Below are positions 1 through 9,110 of a stretch of DNA of 64,000 nucleotides, piece by piece; the stretch's first letter is position 1, and each line of letters opens with the position of its first letter. The stretch comes from CAKMMH01 sp927798255 (lineage in GTDB: Bacteria; Bdellovibrionota_C; UBA2361; CAKMMH01), in NCBI GenBank assembly GCA_034180415.1, contig JAXFOK010000010.1, positions 5,013-69,012 of the forward strand, given 5' to 3'. A model generated the notes under the pieces. It worked only from the letters and a program-made list of their open reading frames with translations. It had not been told where the DNA came from and did no database searches. Both the position numbers and the translations under genes were made by a program.

Positions 1-195
1 CTCGGCATTATGGGGAATATATTATATTTCCCCAACGCGATAGAGAAAGGAAAATATGGTTACTTACCAGATGTGATCGGACTTTCGTTAACAATTTCCG
101 TCATAGCATTCCTTCTTATAATCAATGAAGGAACAGTGGATTCGAGACAGTTGCGCAAGGAAAAATGCAACTACAAGGAGCATTTAAAAAACTAA
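1..195 (+). CDS. Partial small membrane ORF at the window edge
   Basis: An open frame enters from the left edge and stops at 195; an internal ATG at 10 would give 61 residues. The translation has one hydrophobic stretch (about residues 24-39 from that ATG) followed by a charged tail. The DNA here is visibly richer in GC than the rest of the window. The alternative frame from position 3 is also open until 126, so the coding frame is uncertain. It overlaps the next ORF by 31 bases. I recognise no family. Confidence 0.3.
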   Translation, partial: LGIMGNILYFPNAIEKGKYGYLPDVIGLSLTISVIAFLLIINEGTVDSRQLRKEKCNYKEHLKN

Positions 196-344
196 AGCCG
201 GATAAAGCACATAACGGTTATTTACAATCGATTTATGTGCGCGCCCTCCCACCGAGAAGGTTTTACGTAAAACGCTACTTCCTCCTATTGTTATTTATTG
301 GTGGAATGGCAGCCCTTGCATGGCTCGTCTTTAGCGTTCAGTAA
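165..344 (+). CDS. Small single-pass membrane protein, unknown
   Basis: A 59-residue ORF starts at ATG 165, four bases after an AAGGA ribosome-binding site. The N-terminal 35 residues are basic and the C-terminal 24 residues form one clear transmembrane helix (about 38-57, rich in Leu, Phe, Ala). A rho-independent hairpin at 358-397 follows directly, which supports it as the last gene of a transcript coming from the left. GC is higher than in neighbouring genes, as for the preceding ORF. No family is recognised. Confidence 0.45.
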   Translation: MQLQGAFKKLKPDKAHNGYLQSIYVRALPPRRFYVKRYFLLLLFIGGMAALAWLVFSVQ

Positions 345-357
345 AATACAAATGTCA

Positions 358-397
358 AGAAAGGTAGCAACTTTGTTCGCTGCCTTTCTTTATTTTT
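358..397 (+). terminator. Rho-independent terminator
   Basis: The arms AGAAAGGTAGC (358-368) and GCTGCCTTTCT (379-389) pair with one G-U, around a 10-base loop, and are followed by a T-rich run. It closes the small plus-strand gene and abuts the stop codon of the convergent DUF2207 gene. Confidence 0.75.
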
Positions 398-2105
398 ACC
401 AACTACTGCTTCCACCACCACCATGACCACCACCAGAGAAACCACCACTTGCACCATGAATACTGCTAGAATGATTTCTAGGAGAAGGAATCGGCTTTAA
501 ACTTGTGCTTAAACTTCTAACACTTGAATTAATTGACCTATTAAATGATGTAAAATTATTATTTCCCTCATACCATGAAGGAAGAGAAATCATTAACTTT
601 TGCATCTTATTTAAAAACTCATTTGTAACTCCTGCAGCAACTGCATAAGGTAAAACTTTACTACAATAATTAACTTCATTTTTCATTAAAACTTCTATTT
701 GAGGATTTTCTACCTTTCTTAAAAACATCTCAAATCCCTTAACTTCAGAAAAAAGCTTATTTCCATAATCTGTTTTTTTATACATAAACTTACTTGTAAT
801 TATTAAAATGATAAATATTACACCTAATATTAATACATGCAGAAAAGAAATATTTAAAACGAAAAATGCTAAAAAAGGAATTATAAAGAGCATCGTTAAC
901 ATTGTATTTCTCGCGATTATAGAAGATTTTGTATATATTCCTTTAACTTCCGCATCTTTTTTTATTTCATTATATATTGTATCTAGAGTAACTTCATTAG
1001 AAGGGAAGCAAGTATTATTATTTAACATTTGCATTTCTTTTTGTTTTCTTTCACTTTCTAATGCGCCAAGTGATGTCTGAGCTTTTCCTCCCTTAAACAA
1101 TAAATTAAAAAGTTTTGTTTCATAAATATTATCTGTAACTAAATCTTTCATCTTTATTAAATATGTATCATTATTTTCTTCTTTAATTTTTATAAAACCT
1201 TTTGATGCCCAGTAAAAAATAAGAGAAATAACTTCATTAGGACTAGATCTATCATCTAATAAAAATCCAAATTTACATGGATCCATATTTTCTGGTGGGT
1301 AATATTTTGCAGGAATCGCTATATAATCATCTTTTCCAAATTTTAGCCATGCTAAAAAAATTGCAAATAAAGAACCAAACAACAATATTAATGCATCTTT
1401 AGCTCTTTTTATATAAAAAAGGATTTTCTCTAAAAAAGTAGGTTCTTTAAATAATCCCTTATTAAAGTCCATAAAGAATGATATTCCTTGCCCTGGGACA
1501 AGCATGTTGTTATAAAAAAAAGATATATTATCTCCACTAAGAAAATAATCTAAATATTGTTGCGTACTTCCATATGACCCAACATAAAAATAAGGAATAT
1601 TATTTGTTATATCAAAAGGAAAAGTTATTTTAAAATTTACTTTATGAATATTAGTTTGATGATCATTTCCTGTTATATTCCATTTTATTAAATCTTTATC
1701 ATTAAAAAAATCTATCACCCCATATGCATTATAACGAATTGTATATTTTTGATAAGAATCAACGAATCTATTTGCACTTCCTATCTTAAATACAATATTT
1801 CCATTTTCGCTATATTGACTAAAAGGTTCCGTTTGGTTATTCCTTAAGATTTGAACATCATATATTTTAAGTGATGATATCTTTGTCCCATTTACTATAT
1901 AATCAAGAGGAATCCACCTTATTAGCCCGTATCTTGGTTTAGAAAAAGTAACATAAAAATCTTCTGTAACTTCAATCGTGGAATCTTTATTTACATTAAT
2001 ATTGACACTAAGTTCATTAATTTCATAAAATTCGGCATACGAAAGACTTGATACTAAAAAAATAGGTAAAACGAAAATTAACAATAAATTTAAAAATCTT
2101 TTCAT
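396..2105 (-). CDS. DUF2207 family membrane protein
   Basis: The 569-residue protein starts with a signal peptide (about 1-24, ending SSLSYA). A soluble beta-rich extracytoplasmic domain follows, then a transmembrane segment near residues 238-258, a cytoplasmic region, a hydrophobic pair near 398-440, and a Gly/Ser tail ending GGGHGGGGSSSW. This order, and especially the glycine-rich C-terminus, is typical of the DUF2207 family (YciQ-like), whose role is unknown. Its start codon overlaps the stop of hemW by 4 bases (ATGA type), so the two are likely co-transcribed and translationally coupled. Confidence 0.85.
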   Translation of the reverse strand: MKRFLNLLLIFVLPIFLVSSLSYAEFYEINELSVNINVNKDSTIEVTEDFYVTFSKPRYGLIRWIPLDYIVNGTKISSLKIYDVQILRNNQTEPFSQYSENGNIVFKIGSANRFVDSYQKYTIRYNAYGVIDFFNDKDLIKWNITGNDHQTNIHKVNFKITFPFDITNNIPYFYVGSYGSTQQYLDYFLSGDNISFFYNNMLVPGQGISFFMDFNKGLFKEPTFLEKILFYIKRAKDALILLFGSLFAIFLAWLKFGKDDYIAIPAKYYPPENMDPCKFGFLLDDRSSPNEVISLIFYWASKGFIKIKEENNDTYLIKMKDLVTDNIYETKLFNLLFKGGKAQTSLGALESERKQKEMQMLNNNTCFPSNEVTLDTIYNEIKKDAEVKGIYTKSSIIARNTMLTMLFIIPFLAFFVLNISFLHVLILGVIFIILIITSKFMYKKTDYGNKLFSEVKGFEMFLRKVENPQIEVLMKNEVNYCSKVLPYAVAAGVTNEFLNKMQKLMISLPSWYEGNNNFTSFNRSINSSVRSLSTSLKPIPSPRNHSSSIHGASGGFSGGGHGGGGSSSW

Positions 2106-3277
2106 AAAAATTCCTCTATTATAGAGTTTGAAAGCAAAACCTTATCTTCATTAATACGAACTCTATCTTTCGTAACATTAATTAAGTTTTCTTTTTCTAA
2201 TTTTAAAACAACATCACTATAAAGCGCTAGAAAGTTTTTATTAAATATTTTTTCAAATTCTTTAAATGAAACTCCATTTTTCTTTCTTAACCCCATCATT
2301 ATATATTCAAACATTGTTGTATTTAAATCATTTTCTTCATAATATGAATATAATTTTTCTATTTCATTACTATTAATTATATTTATATAATCCTTATAAG
2401 ACCTAACATTAGCATATCTAACATTACCTGTAGGAAAATTATTATCATTATATTTTAAATATCCGCTATACGCGCTAGCCCCTAGTCCTAAAAAATCCTT
2501 ACTTTCCCAATATGCTAAATTATGTTTTGATTCAAATCCAAATTTTGAATAATTACTTATTTCATATCTTGTAAATCCAAAATCCTTAAGTGTATTACTT
2601 ATTTCATTATCCATTTTTACAAAAAGAGTATCTCCTACTTCTTTAATTTTTCCTTCTTCTCTTAATTTATAAAATGCTGTCTTTTCTTCAATAATTAAAG
2701 AATAATAAGAAATATGAGAAACATCCAAATTTTTAATAATTTCTAAATCATGTTTAATATCATTAAGTGTTTGACTAGGAATACCATAAATTAAATCAAG
2801 ACTTATATTTTTAAATCCCGCATCCTTTATTAACCCTATACTTTCAAAAGTATCATTTACACCATGAGCTCGGCCTAAAAATTTTAAAATTTCATTATTA
2901 AAACTTTGCACTCCAAGACTTATTCTATTTATTCCAAGCTCTTTATATCCAAACAATTTTTCTTTTGTTAAAGTTCTAGGATTTGCTTCAAGTGTAATTT
3001 CAATATTATCTTCTAATTTAAAATTTTCTTTTACTATATTTATAAAATCATTGTAAAAAAACGGCTCAATTAAAGATGGTGTTCCACCTCCAAAATAAAT
3101 ACTAGAAATCCTCCTATCCTTCCAAATAAGTTTTTGTGATTGAAATAAAAAATCATTTATTAAAGATTTAAAGTATTCTTTTTTAGGAAAATTCCTTACA
3201 CAAACAGAGTAAAAATCACAATATTTGCATTTTGATAAACAAAACGGAATATGAATATAAAGTGCAAAAGGTTTCAT
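2102..3277 (-). CDS. hemW: Radical SAM protein HemW (heme chaperone, formerly HemN-like)
   Basis: The 391-residue protein has the HemW radical SAM signature near the N-terminus (IPFCLSKCKYCDFYS), giving the three cysteines that bind the 4Fe-4S cluster plus the family's extra Cys. GGGTPS and GIPSQT motifs follow. The length fits HemW rather than the longer HemN oxidase. HemW is thought to insert heme into respiratory proteins and is often misannotated as coproporphyrinogen oxidase. It lies 24 bases downstream of secA on the same strand and overlaps the DUF2207 gene by 4 bases, so all three may share a transcript. Confidence 0.92.
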   Translation of the reverse strand: MKPFALYIHIPFCLSKCKYCDFYSVCVRNFPKKEYFKSLINDFLFQSQKLIWKDRRISSIYFGGGTPSLIEPFFYNDFINIVKENFKLEDNIEITLEANPRTLTKEKLFGYKELGINRISLGVQSFNNEILKFLGRAHGVNDTFESIGLIKDAGFKNISLDLIYGIPSQTLNDIKHDLEIIKNLDVSHISYYSLIIEEKTAFYKLREEGKIKEVGDTLFVKMDNEISNTLKDFGFTRYEISNYSKFGFESKHNLAYWESKDFLGLGASAYSGYLKYNDNNFPTGNVRYANVRSYKDYINIINSNEIEKLYSYYEENDLNTTMFEYIMMGLRKKNGVSFKEFEKIFNKNFLALYSDVVLKLEKENLINVTKDRVRINEDKVLLSNSIIEEFL

Positions 3278-3301
3278 GATTTAATTATTATAAACCATTT
3301 C

Positions 3302-6004
3302 TTATTTTTTATTCTTTCTTCTTAGTTTCCTTAACTCGTCTCTTTTAGCTTTGCCAAATTTTGGAAATTTTTCATCATCATCTTCTTCATTATTTGAATT
3401 CATTCTCATAACCTCTTCTATCCTTTCTCGTCTTGCTTGCTCAGCTTCAATTTCAGCTATAAGGACAGCTGGATCAGGCACTTCATACATATATAATCTT
3501 CTTATCAATGTTTCTCTTAAATTTGCTATTAATGCTTTAAATAATAAAAACCCTTCCTTTTGATATTCATGTAAAGGATTTAATTGCCCGTAACCTCTTA
3601 ACCCAATACCTTCTCTTAAATCGTCCATTGCTTGAAGATGCTCATTCCAGAAATGATCTAGAAGTTCTAAAAGGGTATCTTGTTCAACAGTTTCAAAGGA
3701 AAGCTCTTTATTATCAGACTCTGAAATTCTTATATTTAAACTTTCACCATCAGATGTTTTTAAATTTTCTAACGCTTTGAATTTTTCATTTAATATGGCA
3801 ACTCTATCTAAATAAATTGCTTTTGCTTTATTTCTTATATCATCAAAGAGTCCTTGAAGATCTAAGTCTTTGTTAAGTTCAAATTTTTGATTAAATAAAA
3901 ATTCTATTCTTTTTGATAATTCATCATAATTAATAGTAGGATTTTTCTTAGTAATATCATCAAAACTATTTTGGATTGAATCTTCAATTAAGTCATCAAT
4001 CATTCCAAAAATTTCTTCTCTAATATCATCATTAAATAATATCTTAGAACGAAGATTATATATAACTTGCCTTTGCTTATTCATCACATCATCATATTCA
4101 GTAATATGTTTTCTAGCATCAAAATGAATACGCTCAACTTTTTGTTGTGTCCCCTCTATTTGCCTACTTAAAATCCTACCATCCATTGCAAGCCCCTCAG
4201 TCCAACCAAGACGAGACATGAATGCTTGAATTTTTTCACCACCAAAACGCTTCATTAAATCATCTGAAAGTGACACATAGAACCTACTAACACCTGGGTC
4301 ACCTTGACGTCCCGCACGACCTCTAAGCTGATTATCAATTCTTCTTGACTCGTGACGCTCAGTACCCATAATAAATAAGCCACCTGCTTTTTTAACCTTC
4401 TCTTTTTCTTCTTCGCAAATTACTTTAAACTCTTCTAACGCTGCCTTAAAACCAGGATCTTCCTTATCCCTAGTTCCTGCTTTTTCCATTGCTAAAAATT
4501 CAGGATTTCCTCCAAGCATAATATCTGTTCCACGGCCTGCCATATTAGTAGAAATTGTAACTGCGCCAAAACGTCCTGCTTGTGCAACGATTTCTGCTTC
4601 TTTTTCATGATGTTTTGCATTTAATACTTTATGCTCTATTCCCTTATCTTTAAGCATCTTAGAAATCGTTTCGCTTTGCTCAATTGTGATTGTACCAACA
4701 AGAATTGGTTGTCCAGTTTTATGAATTTCTTGAATATCATCTACTACAGCATTATATTTTTCTTCCCTTGTCCTATAAATAACATCACTTTGATCATCTC
4801 TTATAAGAGGCATGTTTGTAGGAATCGTTACAACATTTAATCTATAAATTTCCTTAAATTCCATCGCCTCTGTGTCTGCTGTACCTGTCATACCAGAAAG
4901 CTTTTCATACATTCTAAATAAATTTTGGAAAGTAATTGTTGCAAGTGTTTGATTCTCTCTTCTAACAGGCACTCCTTCTTTTGCTTCGACTGCTTGGTGA
5001 AGTCCATTTGACCAGCGACGCCCTGGCATTAAACGTCCTGTAAATTCATCTACAATTATTACCTCACCATCTTTTACAACATAATCACTATCACGCTTCA
5101 TTGTTAAATGCGCACGAAGTGCCTGGCCTACATGATGTACGATATCTATATTCTTAGGATCATATAAATTATCAAGGGAAAGAAGCTCCTCAACATGTTT
5201 TATACCATCTTCAGTAAGCGTTGGCGTTTTTGATTGAAGGTCAATTTTATAATCTTTTTCTCCGTTTAACTTAGGTATAATCATATTAATTGATATATAA
5301 AGTTCTGTCGAATCTTCAGCAGGTCCTGAAATAATCAGAGGAGTTCTAGCTTCATCAATTAAGATCGAGTCGACCTCGTCGACTATTGCGTAAAAATGCC
5401 CTCTTTGCATAAGATCATCTTTACTAAATTTCATATTATCTCTTAAATAATCAAAACCAAATTCGTTGTTTTGACCATAAGTAATATCACATTTATAGGC
5501 TTCTCTTTTGGCATCTTCATCCATTCCACTATAAACACAACCAACAGTTAGCCCTAAAAACCTATAAATTCTTCCCATCCATTCAGTATCACGTTTAGCA
5601 AGATAATCATTAACTGTAACAACATGAACACCTTTTCCCGGAAGTGCATTTAAGTACGCAGCAAGTGTTGCAACAAGGGTTTTACCTTCACCTGTTTTCA
5701 TTTCAGCAATTGCTCCGCTATGAAGCACTGCGCCACCTATTAATTGAACATCAAAATGTCTAAGCCCGATTGTCCTTTTTGAAGCTTCTCTTACTACGGC
5801 AAAAGCCTCAGCTTCAATATCATTTAATGTTTCACCTTTAGCTAACCTTTCTTTAAAAATTCTAGTCTGATCCTTTAATTCTTCATCAGACATTTTTTCA
5901 TATTTTGGTTCTAAAGAATTAACTTTTTCAACAAGAGGTTTAAAAGATTTAACTATTCTATCGTTTCTTGTACCTAATATTTTTCTTAAAATTCCAAATG
6001 ACAT
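3302..6004 (-). CDS. secA: Protein translocase ATPase SecA
   Basis: The 900-residue protein is full length. The Walker A motif MKTGEGKTL lies near residue 103 and the DEAD-type motif within IVDEVDSILIDEARTP near 208. The preprotein cross-linking domain, the second helicase half (NMAGRGTDI, GRAGRQGD) and the helical wing/scaffold region (GIGLRGYGQ) follow in order. SecA drives secretory proteins through SecYEG. The C-terminus is basic (ends LRKLRRKNKK) and lacks the Cys-rich zinc-binding SEC-C motif, so the SecB-binding tail is absent here. It is probably the first gene of a secA-hemW-DUF2207 run. Confidence 0.97.
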   Translation of the reverse strand: MSFGILRKILGTRNDRIVKSFKPLVEKVNSLEPKYEKMSDEELKDQTRIFKERLAKGETLNDIEAEAFAVVREASKRTIGLRHFDVQLIGGAVLHSGAIAEMKTGEGKTLVATLAAYLNALPGKGVHVVTVNDYLAKRDTEWMGRIYRFLGLTVGCVYSGMDEDAKREAYKCDITYGQNNEFGFDYLRDNMKFSKDDLMQRGHFYAIVDEVDSILIDEARTPLIISGPAEDSTELYISINMIIPKLNGEKDYKIDLQSKTPTLTEDGIKHVEELLSLDNLYDPKNIDIVHHVGQALRAHLTMKRDSDYVVKDGEVIIVDEFTGRLMPGRRWSNGLHQAVEAKEGVPVRRENQTLATITFQNLFRMYEKLSGMTGTADTEAMEFKEIYRLNVVTIPTNMPLIRDDQSDVIYRTREEKYNAVVDDIQEIHKTGQPILVGTITIEQSETISKMLKDKGIEHKVLNAKHHEKEAEIVAQAGRFGAVTISTNMAGRGTDIMLGGNPEFLAMEKAGTRDKEDPGFKAALEEFKVICEEEKEKVKKAGGLFIMGTERHESRRIDNQLRGRAGRQGDPGVSRFYVSLSDDLMKRFGGEKIQAFMSRLGWTEGLAMDGRILSRQIEGTQQKVERIHFDARKHITEYDDVMNKQRQVIYNLRSKILFNDDIREEIFGMIDDLIEDSIQNSFDDITKKNPTINYDELSKRIEFLFNQKFELNKDLDLQGLFDDIRNKAKAIYLDRVAILNEKFKALENLKTSDGESLNIRISESDNKELSFETVEQDTLLELLDHFWNEHLQAMDDLREGIGLRGYGQLNPLHEYQKEGFLLFKALIANLRETLIRRLYMYEVPDPAVLIAEIEAEQARRERIEEVMRMNSNNEEDDDEKFPKFGKAKRDELRKLRRKNKK

Positions 6005-6937
6005 AAATATTTAAACACCTAATAATATATAAAAACTAAAAGCTAAAATTGACCTAAGTTCTTAGATTATAAACCCATTTTAGTTTATCAAAAATAATAA
6101 AAATTAACAACAAATCGATAAACAATCTAGCTTATAGGTATTAAGTACTTTTAAACATTAAATGATATAAATCTAATTGTTATTATTAATTATTTTTCAA
6201 TATTAATAGTAAATATCTTCTAAGGTGTATTTAAGGTTGACTTAAGTACACTTACCAACAGGGGGTTTGTGCGGAATAAAGGTTTTACAATGCAAGCTGT
6301 ATATACCATTGAGAGGAGAACCTCTCTAGAAGCGCTAGACAAAATTGCCCTCAAAATTGGGCGACCTGGTTCTAGGTACGATTTGGGGTTTTATTATTCC
6401 TATCCTTAAATGGGAGAGATCCTAAACGTAGTGATTTTACCCGGATTATGATAGCAGTCAAGGAACAGCAAGATGCAGAAAACATTCGCGACGTAATCAA
6501 AAAATTTCTTGGGAATGATGTTCTCTATTGTCATTACTCATGATGACTAAACGAAACTATTTGAGAAGCTCATTGATACCTTAATGTAGCTATTTAATTT
6601 ATTTTTAAATAGCTACATTTCATTATAATAAAGCGTGTTTACACGTGACGCTAGGATGGGTTAACGGCACTCAAAATTTGTACGCAAAACTCGCATTTAA
6701 TCCTGGAATTTACAAGGCAATATGTGATTATATTGTTAATCATGAATTTAAGATTGTGAATGCTTAAAAGGGGTATACTTGAGCGAGTGAAGCGACATAG
6801 GCCTTAACTTTGGCTTAATAGTAGAAAAGTCTTTGGAGAAACGAGAAAAGGATTTTAAAGGCTAAATATAGCACTTCCAAGAAAAAAGCTTGCATGAGCA
6901 ATGAAGCAAATGGAAAAACGTTTAAGGAGTATTAATC
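6005..6937. other. Gene-free stretch with decayed coding sequence
   Basis: There is no intact gene in 930 bases. Between about 6290 and 6550 short open stretches on the plus strand change frame or hit stops, for example ATG 6292 for 39 codons, then a second-frame stretch ending in a charged helix (QDAENIRDVIKKFLGND). From about 6625 to 6767 another open plus-strand stretch (ending HEFKIVNA) has no convincing start. The GC is higher than in neighbours. It looks like the remains of one or more imported genes. A reverse-transcriptase/maturase origin for the first part crossed my mind but rests on weak similarity. Confidence 0.5.
6584..6618 (+). terminator. Perfect inverted repeat, likely terminator
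   Basis: TGTAGCTATTT and AAATAGCTACA form a perfect 11-bp stem around an AT-only loop, followed by a short T-rich stretch. It would close the decayed plus-strand coding stretch upstream. Confidence 0.6.
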
Positions 6938-8137
6938 TTAAAATTCCATAAAGACGCCTCTTCTTGGATTCATATTTGCTAAATTTTTAAAAGATGGCTC
7001 GGTTTCTTCTTTAACCATATTTGATAAGAGTATCTCTTTAAATATTTTTAAATTTTTAGTTATTATTTCATTATGGGCATAATAATCTTCAAAATATGGT
7101 ACTAGTAAATTTTGCATCTGTCCTGTATGAAATCTATCATCATCTTTTATCCATAAAGGAACTTTATAAAGTTTTCCCTCTTCAACATCTTTATGTGTTA
7201 TATCAACTTTATAATCTTTACCATCAAAACTTCCTAAATTAGAAAATGTATCATTAACATAAACTTCTCTATAATCATATACGAACTCTGTATCAGATAG
7301 AGTATGTTGCAGTCTAGTTCTTAATCTTTCACCTGTCATATTTTCCCAAAGTGTAGGTGATATTACGTGCATACTAATAGTAAAATCTTCATTTTTTAAA
7401 TCTAGTTTATGTGAAAGACACATGTTGTATGGTAAGTTCGCAAATCTTTCTTTAAATATCATTAACCTTTTACTAAAAAGCTCTAAACTTTCATCTTTAA
7501 TAAATAATCTACCATAAGGAAAATTTATATCACCTAAAGTAAGACTAGAAAAATCAACAATTGTGATTAAATCTATATCTGATGGGTCTTTCCCATCTCT
7601 TATATTATAAAAAGGCCCGTATGATAACGAGCCTCCATAAACAATGCCATGTGAAAAATCTAAAAATTTATCTAAGATATTTAGCGTATTAAATCTTGTA
7701 AGAGTTGCTACTACACTTTCATTAATACTTGGTACTCTCTTTTGTAAATCCTCACAATACCAAGAGTGAGCTAATATCTCAGGCGGAATTATTTCCTGGC
7801 AATCTTTAAGTTTACTTATAATATCATTTGAAATATTTGAAAATGTCTCTTTGTTTTTTCTTAAATAACAAAAATATTCTCTAAAAGCGCTAGATATTTC
7901 ACTATGAGCTTTATTAATACTTTTTATTTCACAAGCATTATAAATTCTTGAAAAAAAGTTTGTAGTTTGAAAGATTTCTCCGTTTACACCTTCTGCAATT
8001 TTCTTAATTCCACTACTGCTTATCTTATTTTGAGGACTATGAAATTCATTATTATTGACACGAGGTGAGATATCACAAAGAGATGACGGATTATCTATGG
8101 ATGAGTTGTTTTTTATACAAGTTTGAGATGTTTCCAT
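6938..8137 (-). CDS. Nucleotidyltransferase-fold protein, unknown role
   Basis: The 399-residue protein has an N-terminal helical part (about 1-150) and then a GS motif and acidic pair typical of the polymerase-beta-like nucleotidyltransferase fold: IVYGGSLSYG followed 15-20 residues later by SDIDLITIVD. This is the pattern of metal-binding Asp residues that transfer nucleotides to proteins, RNAs or antibiotics. I do not recognise the subfamily. It stands alone between decayed sequence (6005-6937) and a pseudogene (8417-8994), an accessory setting, so toxin-like or defence roles are possible but unproven. Confidence 0.6.
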   Translation of the reverse strand: METSQTCIKNNSSIDNPSSLCDISPRVNNNEFHSPQNKISSSGIKKIAEGVNGEIFQTTNFFSRIYNACEIKSINKAHSEISSAFREYFCYLRKNKETFSNISNDIISKLKDCQEIIPPEILAHSWYCEDLQKRVPSINESVVATLTRFNTLNILDKFLDFSHGIVYGGSLSYGPFYNIRDGKDPSDIDLITIVDFSSLTLGDINFPYGRLFIKDESLELFSKRLMIFKERFANLPYNMCLSHKLDLKNEDFTISMHVISPTLWENMTGERLRTRLQHTLSDTEFVYDYREVYVNDTFSNLGSFDGKDYKVDITHKDVEEGKLYKVPLWIKDDDRFHTGQMQNLLVPYFEDYYAHNEIITKNLKIFKEILLSNMVKEETEPSFKNLANMNPRRGVFMEF

Positions 8138-8416
8138 ATTGGTGGAGCATTATACACATATAATATTCTTTGACAAGTATTTTTAATAAATTTAACAAAA
8201 TTTATTAAATATCTTTAACTTGAAAAGATTTTTCTTGATTATTAGTTTTATTAGATGTATAAACAAGATAGTTGATGTTTTTAATGCAAAAAATCAAAAC
8301 AATATAACCTCTATAATGAAAAGCTCTAATTAACCCTTAAATACCCTACTCTTTCAGTATAAATCTATTTTTAATACGACAATTTTTAATATAATATCTT
8401 TAAGGAGATCAGGCAA

Positions 8417-8994
8417 ATGGAAAATTTAAAACTATAGAAAGCAAAGTAATTCCTTTAAATATAAAAAATGTAGATACAGATATGATTATTCCAGCTTCAT
8501 TTTTAACAACTATAAATAGGACAGGACTTGGCATACATGTTTTTGATAGGCTACGAAAAAGTGACTCAATTTTTTAATTTAATAATCCTCTTTATTCTGG
8601 AGCTAAAATACTCATATCAGATGAAAACTTTAGATGTGGCTCAAGCCGTGAGCATGCCGTCTAAGCATTAACTGATTTTGGGATAAGGGTTGTTATTGCA
8701 AAATCATTTACAGATATTTTCTTTAATAATTCTGCTAAAAATGGATTATTACTAGTAAAACTTCAAGATGAAATCGTTGATAAAATTTTAGTTAATGCTT
8801 CCTTATCAGAATACAAAGTAAAAGTTGATTTGGAAAATCAAATAGTTACATTACAAGATGGGAAAGAGTATCATTTTGATTACGATCAATTTAGAAAGCA
8901 CTGATTTTTAAATGGATTAGATGATATTGATTATATTCTTTCGCATAAAAATGAGATTGATAACTTTAGAAAATCACAAGTTTCATTTTACTAA
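8417..8994 (+). pseudogene. leuD: leuD pseudogene (3-isopropylmalate dehydratase small subunit)
   Basis: The translation in one frame is clearly LeuD: NVDTDMIIPASFL, RTGLG, NFRCGSSREHA, KSFTDIFFNN, KNGLL and NGLDDI appear in family order over about 190 codons. Three in-frame stops interrupt it: TAA at 8575, TAA at 8662 (where HAPWAL is expected, replacing the Trp) and TGA at 8902. The only well-placed ATG (8417, after AAGGAG) is one frame off from the body, so the start region also has an indel. LeuD with LeuC isomerises 2- to 3-isopropylmalate in leucine synthesis; this copy cannot make a full protein. Confidence 0.9.
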
Positions 8995-9110
8995 TTTATT
9001 AATAAATTTTAGTAAATTAATGATAAATTTAAAAAAATCTTTTTGTTGTTTTTTAATATTATTATAAAATAATATTGTTGTGTCTATAAAACTTATTAGG
9101 AGATAACTAA

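Noticed and set aside
8575..8904. Programmed stop readthrough or alternative code in leuD
   Set aside because: Two different stop codons occur, one replacing a conserved Trp, and the start is also broken. Other genes in the window use normal stops, so decay is simpler.
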